A DNA stretch of 64,000 bases from Myotis daubentonii (taxonomy: Eukaryota; Chordata; Mammalia; Chiroptera; Vespertilionidae): positions 100,112,626 to 100,176,625 of the forward strand of contig NC_081840.1 in NCBI RefSeq assembly GCF_963259705.1, in the 5' to 3' direction. The translations under genes were made by a program, and so were the position numbers. How positions within the stretch are numbered: the stretch's first letter is position 1; every line of letters begins with the position of its first letter. A model generated the notes under the pieces. The model ran no database searches. It had not been told where the DNA came from and saw only the letters and a program-made list of their open reading frames with translations. This document shows, piece by piece, positions 53,946-63,857 of the stretch.

Positions 53946-54538
53946 TGGCTGCCACCAGCCTTCAGTATGCAAATTAGCCACCATCTTGTTGCTTCAGGGT
54001 GGGGGTCCCCACTGGGGTGCCTGGCCAGTCTGGGTGAGGGGCTGAGGGCCGTTTTCAGGCTGGCGGGCGACTGAAGCTCCCAACCTCTCCTTTTTATCTT
54101 TTTTTTTTTTTTATTCTGGGATTTACCTTCTATGGCTGTCACTGGAGCTGAGAGCCCGCTTTAGCTCTGAGGCTCGGCTCTAGCTCTGAGACCTCGGCTG
54201 CTGAAAGCAGGGATCTGGGTTTGTTTGGCTTCTATAATTGAAACACTCTTGCGGTCCTGCTGGCTGAAGCCCAGCTGGCTGAAAGCAGGTTTCTGGATTT
54301 TGTTTAGCTTCTATAATTGCAACATAGTTGCTTAGAGTGCAGCTCAGAGCCCAGCAGCAGCAGGCAGGGAACCTTGGCTTCCTCCATCACAGAGCAATCA
54401 AGCCTCCTGTTCACTTCAGCTGCCTGGCTGCCGGCCGCCATCTTGGTTGGCAGTTAATTTGCATATCACCCTGATTAGCTAATGGGAAGCGTGTCAGAGG
54501 TATGGTTAATTACCATGTTTGTCTATTATTAGATAGGA

Positions 54539-55059
54539 TAGATGGTCAACTCAAGATACTAAAGAAGCACTAATATCTCCCTTCACAAAATAGGAATTTC
54601 AACTATCCATGCATAGTGAGAGCTTTGCAATGAGCCAATGTGGTAGCCAGATCTCAAGGAATACAGAATTGATTGATCCTCAGTAAAGAGTAAATATTGT
54701 CTAATGCATGTAGCATATAAATGAATGCATACCATAGCAACTCTAAATGACTTTAGTAAATCATTTAGTAGGTTACTAATAAGGAATCCTGAAAATAAAA
54801 ATGAAAGTGAATAGCATGGTGCATTATTTGCCAGACCAGTTCCTAAAAATTTATACATATACTAGTATATGCACACAAACATATACACATACACATGTAT
54901 TTGCATCTTACTCTGTTAAAGTGTCATCAAGAAACCATTGTTCTAACTGTGGACCATCCTTTGAGAATCATTCCTTTTACCCACCCACACACAATTTCAC
55001 AATTTTCCCTGCTTATAGTATGGCTGGAACAAGGATTCCCCATGTTTCCATATCTATCT
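54539..55059. other. unique intron sequence
   Basis: No repeat or exon recognised. Confidence 0.45.
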
Positions 55060-55655
55060 AATAAGTTTTCCCTTTGACTCAGCAATTCCACCCCTACTGA
55101 CAAGTGTATTTAAGGAATGACAAAAGATATATTTATAAGAAAATTTATTATGACATTGTTGCTAATGCTTAAACACTAGAAAGAAACTAAATTTTATGAA
55201 TAGGTGATAAGTTAAATTATGTCTGTACAGTGAAATATTGTATAGCCATCCAGAAAAAAAGATAAAGCTCCACATATACTCACATAGCAAAGTTTCCAAA
55301 ATATGTTCAGTGGCAGAAAGCTATGTGGCAAAGCATATAATATGATTCTATATATGTTTATTAAATATCCATACAGACATTTATGTATAGTATTTATATT
55401 AAATATAAAATGCATATGTGTATAAGGTGAGATATATATTACAGTTAAATAAGATATATAAAGTGATTAGTATCATACTACTTAGTGTATAAATTAATTG
55501 ATGAAATTTGCTGTTATTGTTACCTTTAAAGAGAGAGGTGAAGAAAAAATTGGGGGCGTTGGGCTTTTACTAATTTTACTTGTTATTTATTGTCTGGCCT
55601 TTTTTCCAATGAACATATATTACTTTTACAAGAATATTAGACAATGATGTGCTCT
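55060..55655 (+). mobile_element. ancient L1 (L1M-like) 3' end
   Basis: Sense landmarks: CCCTTTGACTCAGCAATTCC, AAATATTGTATAGCCATCCAG, TAATATGATTCTATATATGT, and a 3' end TTTTTTCCAATGAACATATATTAC. Strongly diverged, without usable frames. Confidence 0.75.
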
Positions 55656-56269
55656 TGGGGAAAGATCTGGAAAATGTATTCACACTAAAGTATAAATGAC
55701 ACAAAACTTTATATTTTTCTTATGACACAAGATATTGAAGAATTCCTCAAGTAGGCAAAAGGGTAATAACTCCACTAGTCTTTTGGACAGAAGGGTCTTA
55801 CCAAGGTCTATAAGAGGAGCTTTGGATATTTTTGGTTCTTTTTACTCACCTCAACATGTACATTCATACTTTTTATTGTATTTCTTCTTTTATGTTCTTT
55901 GGGGGATGTATTCATATGAAAAGGAAGATATATATGCATATCATTTAAGCATTTAGGTGATTATATTCTATCAAGAATGGTTGGAAAATTGAAGGAAGAA
56001 ATGGAAAGAACTAGAAGTAATCATTGCTTAGTTATATAAACAAAGAAAAGCTTCTTTTTTTTCCCCTTTCTCTCCCGTAATGCATGAATTTAATTGATAA
56101 CTTTAAAATACTTTTTCTTATGGTAAATTTGATTGTGTATTGTTATTTAAATAAAGGAGCTCTTAAGTTATGATGCTTTAAAGATTTGAAGCCCTAATTG
56201 TGCATGAACAGTATCATATAGAATAAGCTCACTGAGATTTGAGAGGATAACATGCTTAATGTAGCATTC
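55656..56269. other. unique intron sequence
   Basis: AT-rich, with nothing recognised. The 73-codon frame at 55735-55956 has no motif. Confidence 0.45.
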
Positions 56270-56505
56270 AACAGCACAGCTTATGAAATCAGAATGTTAG
56301 AGTTCAAATCTTGGCCCTGCCACTTCTTGGTTGCATCTTACTTGAACAAGTTACTTACCTTCCATATGTCTTGGTTTCTACTTCTGTAAAACAAGGATAT
56401 AAGTAGTAGATGGTAGATAGTTCTCTATTTCATAAGGTTGCTGTAAGAATTAAATGAGCTACTATTTATAAATCACTTTTACATATAGTAAGTATTCAAA
56501 AAGTG
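56270..56505 (+). repeat. MIR SINE, sense
   Basis: AGAGTTCAAATCTTGGCCCTGCCAC, GAACAAGTTACTTACCTTCC, TTCTACTTCTGTAAAACAAGG, GTTGCTGTAAGAATTAAATG and a GTAAGTATTCAA end. Nearly full length, about 130 bp upstream of the ZEB1 exon. Confidence 0.88.
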
Positions 56506-56605
56506 TAGCTACTACAAGAAATATTATTGAATCACAATCTGTTGTACATTTAAAATTTATTTTTACTAAAGTGTAAAAACTGATTTTTACACTAGTTGGT
56601 TTTGA

Positions 56606-56631
56606 CTATTTGTTTCTTATTTGTATTACAG
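56606..56631 (+). other. ZEB1: 3' splice site of ZEB1 exon 2
   Basis: Pyrimidine-rich run TTTGACTATTTGTTTCTTAT then TTGTATTACAG, with the AG at 56630-56631, directly before the first recognisable ZEB1 codon. A normal U2-type acceptor. Confidence 0.9.
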
Positions 56632-56832
56632 TTACAAATTATAATACTGTGGTAGAAACAAATTCAGATTCAGATGATGAAGACAAGCTCCATATTGTGG
56701 AAGAAGAAAGTATTACAGATGCAGCAGATTGTGAAGGTGGTATGCCAGAAGATGACCTTCCAACAGACCAGACAGTGTTACCAGGGAGGAGCGAAAGGGA
56801 AGGGAATGCGAAGAGCTGCTGGGAGGATGATG
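56632..56832 (+). CDS. ZEB1: ZEB1 exon 2 (zinc finger E-box-binding homeobox 1)
   Basis: ZEB1 is a nuclear transcription factor with two zinc-finger clusters and a homeodomain-like region; it binds E-boxes, represses CDH1 and drives epithelial-mesenchymal transition (established). This exon lies before the first finger cluster. With a leading G from exon 1 it reads [40 protein letters not shown], then [20 protein letters not shown] and KSCWEDD: the acidic, unstructured N-terminus. It matches ZEB1 as I know it almost residue for residue; [14 protein letters not shown] is like the mouse form, while human has one residue less there. The frame is open for all 67 codons and 201 nt keeps phase 1-1. 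No fingers are in the window, so only this exon is supported. The identity is firm; the 3' limit depends on a GC splice donor. Confidence 0.95.
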
Positions 56833-56838
56833 GCAAGT
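56830..56838 (+). other. ZEB1: probable GC-type 5' splice site of ZEB1 exon 2
   Basis: The exon ends ATG and the intron would start GCAAGTTT. The sequence G|GCAAGT fits the strong consensus of GC-AG introns, which need good pairing elsewhere. No GT donor lies at the position expected from the reading frame. It could also be an allele or a sequencing difference. Confidence 0.65.
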
Positions 56839-57280
56839 TTAATTTTGTTTTGTAATATTCTATTCTCTTTTTTCTTTAAAAAATATATTAACTAAAAATA
56901 TAAATTAAATGAAAAATTTGAAATGAACTTTGTTTATTAATCAATAGAAGTTATCCTTCTGTTTACCAAAAAAAGTAGATTATGTAGCAGAATAATAAAG
57001 TTATTATGACCAAATGTATAATGCATATAATTTTGAATTCTAGTAGATTTTTTAAGAGAATCAAGCTTTTCATATGCTGTCAATATAATTGAACCTATAT
57101 TTAATTTCATATTGTGACCTCAAATGAAGAATCTACTTAAAAACCAAAAACATATATTTTGGTGCAGTGAAATTATAACAATTTAATATACAAAAATCTC
57201 AAACACAAATAAATAATTGGAGTATTTTTAGTGTTTGTAAGCCAGCCTGTCTCTTTTTTTCTCCCTCCCTCTCACTCTTC

Positions 57281-57283
<3 letters not shown>

Positions 57284-57354
<71 letters not shown>
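57284..57354. repeat. (TG)n(AG)n compound microsatellite
   Basis: About 13 TG followed by about 22 GA units, preceded by a CT-rich stretch (57250-57276). The purine-pyrimidine strand bias over the GA part could allow triplex formation. Confidence 0.93.
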
Positions 57355-57356
<2 letters not shown>

Positions 57357-57379
57357 CAAATTTGAGAGAGAAGTCCTAG

Positions 57380-57960
57380 AAGAGTTTCTGAGTGAAACAG
57401 CGGTCTTGAGATACAAAACATCAGTAGAGGTTAATTAGGTAAAAACAAGGAATAGAAGGTGTTTCAAGCAGAAGATACAACATGCATGAAACCATTGAGG
57501 TTTGAATAAATGATGTTTGCAGAAATTGAGATCAAGGAATTAAAGGAAAGAATAGGAAGGGCACTGTGTGCTACATCAAGGAATTTGAACTTATTTCTGG
57601 AAGCTTTGAAAATAACATCATGGATATTTACTTTAGAAATAAGTTTAGTAGCGATATGGAGAAGAATTTTAGAGGGAGTGAGTCTAGAGGCAGGAGGCAG
57701 TGCCTTCAGTAAGGAGGCTATAAGAATTCAGGAAATTATAAGAGTTCTTGAACTAAAGAAATAGTAGCCATTGGGCTTGGAATAAAGGGGAGAAATTTGA
57801 CAGAAATGTAGGAGGTAGAACATAAAAGATTTGGTTGATTTTATGTGGAAAGTAACTAAGAGGGAAGGACTGACATAACTCCCAGGTTTCTGGAAAATAG
57901 AACCCAGAGAAGTTAATATGCTTATTTATTATCACAGCTGGTTAATGGCAGTGATATTAA
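57380..57960 (+). repeat. ancient mammalian LINE-like repeat, tentative
   Basis: GGTGTTTCAAGCAGAAGATACAACATGCA, GGAAGGGCACTGTGTGCTAC, GGCAGTGCCTTCAGTAAGGAGGCTATAAG and CTGACATAACTCCCAGGTTTCTGG resemble the repeat at 20757-22100. Divergence is high, and the 84-codon frame at 57510-57764 is chance. Confidence 0.55.
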
Positions 57961-58799
57961 CCTGTTAAACATTTAATATTGAGCTCAAAACTTTTGGGAG
58001 CAAAGGTTTCTTATGTATTTCTTGTCTGTGGCCAAAATTGATCCATCGGTGTAGTTGAGCCAAAGTCTTATTATGGAAGCAATAGGAAATGATTTGTATG
58101 CAAATGGAGGCGATAAGGAGAACGAGATAGATGGTGATAAGAAGATGAAAAATCTTTGAAAGGTTCTTTTTCTGAAAATATATTGGGATAGATTATTTGA
58201 ACTGTCTCACTGACAATAACTAATGTCAATCTAATTGCCTGATATTATATTCAAAAATAAATAAATCTTCTTGAAAGCTTTAAAGAGCTAACTAGACAGT
58301 AAGACAACAACAGATCAAAATCTAAGTGAACACAGGAACCCATAGAGGTTAGCAGAACACAGCATAGTAGATTCTTTGACCTTAAAGACATTTACCTAAT
58401 CAAGGCAATATAAGATATGGTTTTCAGGTCTCTGAGAAGAAACAAAGCCTTGGACCATCAAAATGTTTAATTACAGATTCTCCCATAGTATAGGATTACA
58501 CGTGGATTATATGATGAACTAAAAGCAAACCATCTCTCATCCCTACCATTCTCATGAGTTAGCAGATAAAATTGCCTTGGTTAGGGATTGGGGGAGTGGA
58601 GAATTGTCTCTGAGAAGTAGTAATCATGAAGTGTCTTGCATTGATTTGCACCTCAGATTCACATTATTGGATAGCCTGATAAATCTGAAGCCATGATTGA
58701 CTTTAAATTGGAACTGTGGCTAATACCTATAGGTACCAAGAAGATAACACAAATCTTTTGGAAGAACATACCTTCCTCCTAATACTACAGAAGTCTCCA
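57961..58799. other. intron sequence, unresolved
   Basis: No confident assignment. The last part may belong to the same old L1 relic that is clear from 58800. Confidence 0.4.
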
Positions 58800-59167
58800 A
58801 AAAAAAACTCAGCAAGAAGGCACCAACATGAGTGAGAATAATAAAAAATAAAAGGAGCAGAAACTGATCATGAAGATGTTAATTACTAGAGTTATCTGAG
58901 ACATTATAAAATGACTGTCATGTTTAAAGAAAGAATAGACAAATTTTAAAAGAATCAAATGAAACTTCTAAGAATAAAAAAATAAAATAATAGAAATTGA
59001 AGTTCAAAGGATGGATTTAACCACAAAGTAAACAGAATTGAAAAAAGAATTAATGAATTGAAATGTGGGGAAAATTGTACTAAAATCAATTCAGAGAGGC
59101 AGAAATAGGAAAATAAAAGAAGAATAGTAAACATGAGGATAGAGTTAAAAGGTCCAATATATGTCTT
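58800..59167 (+). mobile_element. old HAL1/L1M relic, left part
   Basis: A-rich sense sequence with ACTCAGCAAGAAGGCACCAACATGAG, ATGACTGTCATGTTTAAAGA, GAGAGGCAGAAATAGGAAAA and GTTAAAAGGTCCAATATATGTC, matching the ORF1-region style of ancient L1M/HAL1. It resumes at 61862 after the insertion of a younger HAL1. Confidence 0.7.
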
Positions 59168-59180
59168 TTTTTTTTTTTTT

Positions 59181-59837
59181 AGTGCAAAAACCAAACATTT
59201 ATTAGACATCTACTCATTACAGGTGCTGGGCACTTTCTTTTATGCCTGAGATACACCAGTGATAAAATAGTCCCTGTCCAATGGAGTAAATATAAATGTC
59301 TCCAGGTAGAATATTCCCCTTTATGCGCCTGTAGGTTTTATTTTCACTGTTATTACAGTGTGTAACTCCAACACAGATTGCAATTGTTTGTTTACATGTC
59401 TGGGTTCCCTTCCTGGACTGCGGGCTTGGGAATGTCAGGGGTGTCATAGTTTATTCGTCTGACACATGGCCGGCATTTAGTAAATGGCAGTAAAATGAAC
59501 CAAGGAAACTGGACTGCCCAATAGGCTGTCGACGTCTAATGTCCGAGGGAGATTGTGCTTATCTTGGACTCAGAGGAAAATCGGTGTTTTTTTCCCCAAA
59601 TATCTTAAAAAAAAATTTTATGAATTTATTGGGGTGGCATTGGTTAATAAAATTAGATAGGTTCCAAGCGTACAATTCTATAATACATCACCTGTATATT
59701 GTACTGTGTGTTCACTACCCCAAGTTAAGTCTCTTTTGTCATTTATCCACCGTTTACCTTCTGCGCCCCTTTTCCCTCTTGTAATCACCATACTGTTGTC
59801 TGCTTTCCCCCTTAATATCCTCGCCTGCCTTATTATT
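59181..59837 (-). other. transduced flank: 3' UTR-like DNA plus old L1 3' end
   Basis: 59181-59590 in complement ends with GGTTTTTGCACT just before the poly(A), AATAAA 18-23 nt upstream. It includes an L2/MIR-like stretch (GCCCAGCACCTGTAATGAG). 59600-59835 is an antisense L1MA-like 3' end (TTATTGGGGTGGCATTGG, CACCATACTGTTGTCTGC). Both lie between the HAL1 tail and the duplication. Confidence 0.7.
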
Positions 59838-60390
59838 TTTGTTTTTTTATATTAAATCTTTATTGTTCAGATTATTACAGTTGTTCCTCTTTTTCCCCCC
59901 ATAGCTCCCCTCCACCCGGTTCCCACCCCACCCACTGCCCTTACCGCCCCCACTGTCCTCATCCATAGGTGTACGATTTTTGTTCAGTCTCTTCCTGCAC
60001 CCCCGACACCCCTTTCCCCCAGAGAATAGTCAGTCCACTCCCTTTCTATGCCCCTAATTCTATTATATTCACCAGTTTACTCTGTTCATCAGATTATTTA
60101 TTCACTTGATTTTTAGATTCACTTATTGATAGATGTGTATTTGTTATTCATAATTTGAATCTTTACCTTTTTCTTCTTCCTCTTCTTAAAGGATACCTTT
60201 CAGCATTTCATATAATGCTGGTTTGGTGGTGATGAACTCCTTTAGCTTTTTCTTATCTGTGAAGCTCTTTATTTGACCTTCAATTCTGAATGATAGCTTT
60301 GCTGGGTAGAGTAATCTTGGTTTTCATCACTTTGAATATTTCTTGCCACTCCCATCTGGCCTGCATAGTTTCTGTTGAGAAATCCGCTGA

Positions 60391-61038
60391 CAGTCATATG
60401 GGTACTCCCTTGCAGGTACCTGACTGTTTTTCTCTTGCTGCTTTTAAGATTCTCTCTTTGTCTTTTGCTCTTGGCATTTTAATTATGATGTGTCTTGGTG
60501 TAGTCCACTTTGGATTCCTTTTGTTTGGAGTTCTCTGCGCTTCCTGGACTTGTAAGTCTATTTCTTTCACCAGGTACTGAAAGTTTTCTGTCAGCATTAC
60601 TTCAAATAGGTTTTCAATATCTTGCTCTCTCTCTTCTTCTGGCACCCCCATAATTCGGATGTTGGTATGCTTGAAGTTGTCCCAGAGGCTCCTTACACTA
60701 TCTTCATATTTTTGGATTCGTTTTTCTTTTTGCTTTTCCTGTTGGGTGTTTTTTGCTTCTTCGTATTTCAGATCTTTGACTTGATTCTTGCGATCCTCTA
60801 GTCTACTGTTGGGCGTCTGGATAATATTCTTTATTTCAGTCAGTGTATGCTTAATTTCTAGTTGGTCCTTTTTCATAACCTCGAGGGTCTCACTAGATTT
60901 CTTGAGGGTCTCACTAAACTTATCGGCGGTTTCTAGAAAATTCTTGAAAAACCTTAGAAGTGTGGTTTTGAACTCTATATCCAGTTGTTTGCTTTCCTCC
61001 ATTTCTGTCATTTGTGACCTGTTTCTTTGTGTCCGCAT
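60391..61038 (-). pseudogene. HAL1 copy 2 ORF1p, nearly open
   Basis: One uninterrupted frame of 214 codons from MRTQRNRSQMTEMEESKQLD at 61038: coiled coil KKDQLEIKHTLTEIKNII, RRM entry NIRIMGVPEEEREQDIENLF, then TPRHIIIKMPRAKDKERILK and CKGVPI. A TGA at 60391-60393 replaces the Arg codon before LSADFS, removing the end of the C-terminal domain. This is the best-preserved L1-class protein frame in the window. Its role would be RNA binding in an L1-type particle. Confidence 0.9.
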
Positions 61039-61861
61039 TTTTTTATGCTTCGCTGTGTTGATAGAGTTGCTTTCTGTGCTAGGTGTGCTATAGGGCCCAG
61101 TGGCTCAGCCTCCCTAATAACCTGAGGTGGACACTCTTGGTGCACCCCCTTGTGGGCTTTGTGCACAGTCTTGTTGTAGTTAAGCCCTGATTGTTCTAGG
61201 TATCACTGGGAGGAATTGACCTCCAGGCCAATTGGCTGTGAGAATCAGCTGTGTCTGCAGTGGGAGAAATTCTGTGCTGGAGACACCCTTCTGGGGCAAG
61301 ACTTGCTTCAGCGGGGCTTTGGTGCTCACTGAGTCTGCCCCCTGAGTGTGTCCCTTATGGATCTGAGGGGTTGTAATCTGGATGGTCCCACTCTGACCAC
61401 TGGGTACACTGGCTCTTGGATATCTAAGGAGGTTCTAATTTAGCCTCTGTCTGAGGCTACCCAGCAGGAGCTATGGAGAGATCTGCAGATTCCTCTTCTT
61501 TGTTTGTGGTTTGGAGGTACCCTGATGAGGCCCAGCTGTGAAGCAATGCAAGCTGCTGTGGGGCCTTGGGTTTTCTTTTGGAAGTTCTGGGTCTCTCTGA
61601 CGCAGCTCCCAATTGAAAAAGACAACCATGTCCTCAGTTGCCAGCCCTTTGCACATGCGCCTCCGTACCTCTGCACTTTACTTCTGCACCTCCTCTGAGC
61701 CTCAGTGTGCTTTTCTCTTCCTTCTAGTTGTAGAATTTCCACTCAGCCAGCCTTCCTGTGGTTCTTGATGATGTCCGTTTTGTCTTTTAGCTGTATTTTT
61801 GAAGTGGTTGTGCGAGGCAGCAATTTCCAGTGTTTACCTATGCTGCCATCTTGGTTTCTCC

Positions 61862-63007
61862 TCCAATATTTGTCTTAATTCTAGGAAAAGAGAGCAGAAG
61901 AAAACAGCAATATTTGAAGAGATAATGGCTGAGAATTTTTCAGAACCAGTGAAGGACACCAGACCACAAATTGAGAAACTCAGCAATCTCCAGAAGGATA
62001 AATAAGTCCACCCCCAGTCACATTATGGTAAAATAGAACATTCAAGACAAAAAGAAAAACTTAAAAGCAAATTCAAAAAGTCAGATTGTGATTGAGAGAG
62101 TGGCAATTAGACTGACAGCAAAATACTCAATAACAATGGAGACCAGACATAATAAAATGATGTCTCTCAATACAGAATTCTATACTTAGCAGAAATATTT
62201 TTAAAGAGAAAAGATGAAATAAGATAATTATTTCAGACAAGTTTCAGGCAATGAAAACAGAAAATTTGTTAATAGTAGTCTCTTACTAAAAGCAAATTCT
62301 AAAGGATATATTTTAGGCATGATGAAAGAAATCTTTGATAGGAGGTCTGAGATGGAAGAGCAGAGAAAATGGCCAATATATATAGTAAAGAGAAAAGACC
62401 ACATAGTATTTCTCATGAAAATGCTAAGCAAAAAATATATATAGCTAAAATTAATTTCAGATGATGTCAACTTTAAGGACAAAAGCATTATAATGATGAA
62501 AGATTAAAATTACTTAAATTACATTTAAGATATTATTTTAAATGTATTTGTACTTAATAATAGGGCCTAAAATATATTAAGGAAAAATAGGCAATATACG
62601 AAAAGACAAATCTGTGGAAGAATTAACACACCATGATTAGACATTGATAGAATAATCACACAAAATCAATGAGGATATAGAAGATTTGAAAATATGAGTA
62701 AAATGTATAGTAATTTCAATGTAAATGGTTTTTTCAACTGTGGAGCATTTATAAAACTTGAGCATAGGCAGGGGAATAAAGCAAATCTTAACAAATTGTA
62801 AAGGATAAAATTATACAGAACATGTTCCTTGAACATAATACAATTAAGCTAGAAAATGATAAAATAAAAACTAAGTTTGGAAATTTTAAGAAACACATTT
62901 TGAATGCATGTTCATGGGTCAATGCAGAAATCATAATGAAAATTAAGAAATTTTATAATGAATGATATATTGCATTTGTAGAATATGGTTAAAACAGATT
63001 ATATGGC
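61862..63007 (+). mobile_element. old HAL1/L1M relic, right part
   Basis: Resumes directly from 59167: GGAAAAGAGAGCAGAAGAAAACAGC, AATATTTGAAGAGATAATGGCTGAGAATTTT, CAACAATGGAGACCAGACA, then CAGACAAGTTTCAGGCAATG, ACTAAAAGCAAATTCTAAAGGAT. These are ORF1-region landmarks of ancient L1M/HAL1. Frames are short and broken. Confidence 0.75.
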
Positions 63008-63490
63008 GCTTTTTAAATTAAATTTATTGGGGTGGCATTGGTTAATACGATTATATAGGTTTCAAGTGTACATTTCTATGATACATAATCTGTGTCTTGC
63101 ATTGTGCGCCCACCACCCAAAGTCAAATCATTTTCCATCACTATGTATTCAACCCCCTTTACCCTTTCCTACCCCTCACCACTCTTCCCTCATAACCACC
63201 ATACTGTTGTCTTTGTGTATGATTTTTCAGTCTTATATCCCACATATTATTGAAATCATATGGCTTGCAGCCTTTCTTACTGACTTATTTCACTTAGCAT
63301 AATTTTCTCAAGGTCCATCCATAGTATTGCAAATGGAAGTATTTCATATTTTCGTATGACTGAGTAGTATTCCATTGTATATATGTACCACATCTTCTTT
63401 ATCCAATCCTCTTTGAAAGGACATGAGTTATTTCCATGTCTTTGCTACCATGAATAATGCTGCAATGAACATAGAGATGCATATATCTGC
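63008..63490 (-). mobile_element. old L1 (L1MA-like) 3' end, antisense
   Basis: TTTATTGGGGTGGCATTGGTTAA, CACCATACTGTTGTCTTTG, TTATTTCACTTAGCATAATTTTCTC, AGTAGTATTCCATTGTATATATGTACCAC and TGCAATGAACATAGAGATGC. Same family as the fragment at 59600-59835. It splits the + strand relic. Confidence 0.85.
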
Positions 63491-63694
63491 AAAAAAACAG
63501 CTTTTTAGAGGAAATTTAAGTACACATTTTAGAAAGAATTCTGGCTAAAGGTTAATGAGCTAAGTATCTCAAGAATTTAGAAAACTGAGCTGTTTGAAAG
63601 TTTAAAAAAGTAAGTAATATGAAATTGAAAATAAACCTTCAATATAAATATCAAAATAGGCAAAACTTTATTCTTTAAAAGTTTAACAAGAACA

Positions 63695-63848
63695 GCCCTG
63701 GCCAGGTAGCCCAGTTGGTTAGAGCATCATCCTGACAGGCCAAGGTTGCAGGTTCAATCCCCAGTCAGGGCACATACAACATTCAACCAGTGAATGCATA
63801 AGTGAAACAGCAAATCTCTCTCTCTCATCAATCAATAAATTTAAAAAG
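63695..63848 (+). mobile_element. VES-type SINE
   Basis: GCCCTGGCCAGGTAGCCCAG, TTGGTTAGAGCATCATCC (A-box region), GGTTCAATCCCCAGTCAGGG (B box), then CTCTCTCTCATCAATCAATAAATT tail. Target-site duplication not certain. Confidence 0.9.
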
Positions 63849-63857
63849 GTTCACACA

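Larger units (their letters stand above)
52257..54538 (-). mobile_element. Helitron array member d, 2.3 kb, with foreign internal DNA
   Basis: 3' CTAG at 52257-52260 with GTGCATGACATTCGTGCAC hairpin; the 5' end complements TCCTATCTAATAATAGAC at 54538, followed by host T (54539). The 5' kilobase is shared with member c and with the + strand copy at 40841. The central 52380-53520 is absent from the other copies and looks like acquired sequence. A minisatellite occupies 53597-53945. Confidence 0.88.
1..56631 (+). other. ZEB1: ZEB1 intron 1 (3' portion, inferred)
   Basis: Everything upstream of the exon at 56632 is interpreted as the first intron of ZEB1, which is very long in other mammals (established). 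I see no other host exon in it. Most of the interval is transposable-element sequence, listed separately, and the larger gaps are described individually. This is an inference from one downstream exon; an unrecognised alternative first exon cannot be excluded. Confidence 0.7.
59168..61861 (-). mobile_element. HAL1 copy 2 with ~670-bp 3' transduction
   Basis: One insertion on the minus strand, flanked by TCCAATATATGTCTT (59153-59167) and TCCAATATTTGTCTT (61862-61876), 14 of 15 identical. Its 5' end at about 61860 (complement of GAGAAACCAAGATGGCAGC) coincides with the 5' end of copy 1. HAL1 proper runs to about 59838, where its own A-rich tail is weak. The unit then continues another 670 bp to a complemented AATAAA (59198-59203) and a poly(A) (T-run 59168-59180). 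The extra DNA is not part of copy 1, so it reads as flanking DNA carried from a source locus. Confidence 0.82.

Noticed and set aside
53341..54074. Open frames of 150-234 codons on both strands
   Set aside because: They read through a GC-rich minisatellite inside a Helitron; several frames are open at once because the repeat lacks stops. Repetitive Pro/Thr/Gly protein, no domain.
56610..56631. ATG at 56610 as a ZEB1 start codon
   Set aside because: It is upstream of the splice acceptor and the MFLICIT residues are intron sequence; the real start is in exon 1, outside the window.
57510..57764. 84-codon frame near ZEB1 exon 2, possible further exon
   Set aside because: Falls in an ancient repeat, no splice sites in phase, no similarity to ZEB1.
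61440..61742. 100-codon minus-strand frame upstream of HAL1 ORF1
   Set aside because: 5' UTR of HAL1; the equivalent region of copy 1 has no matching frame, so not conserved.
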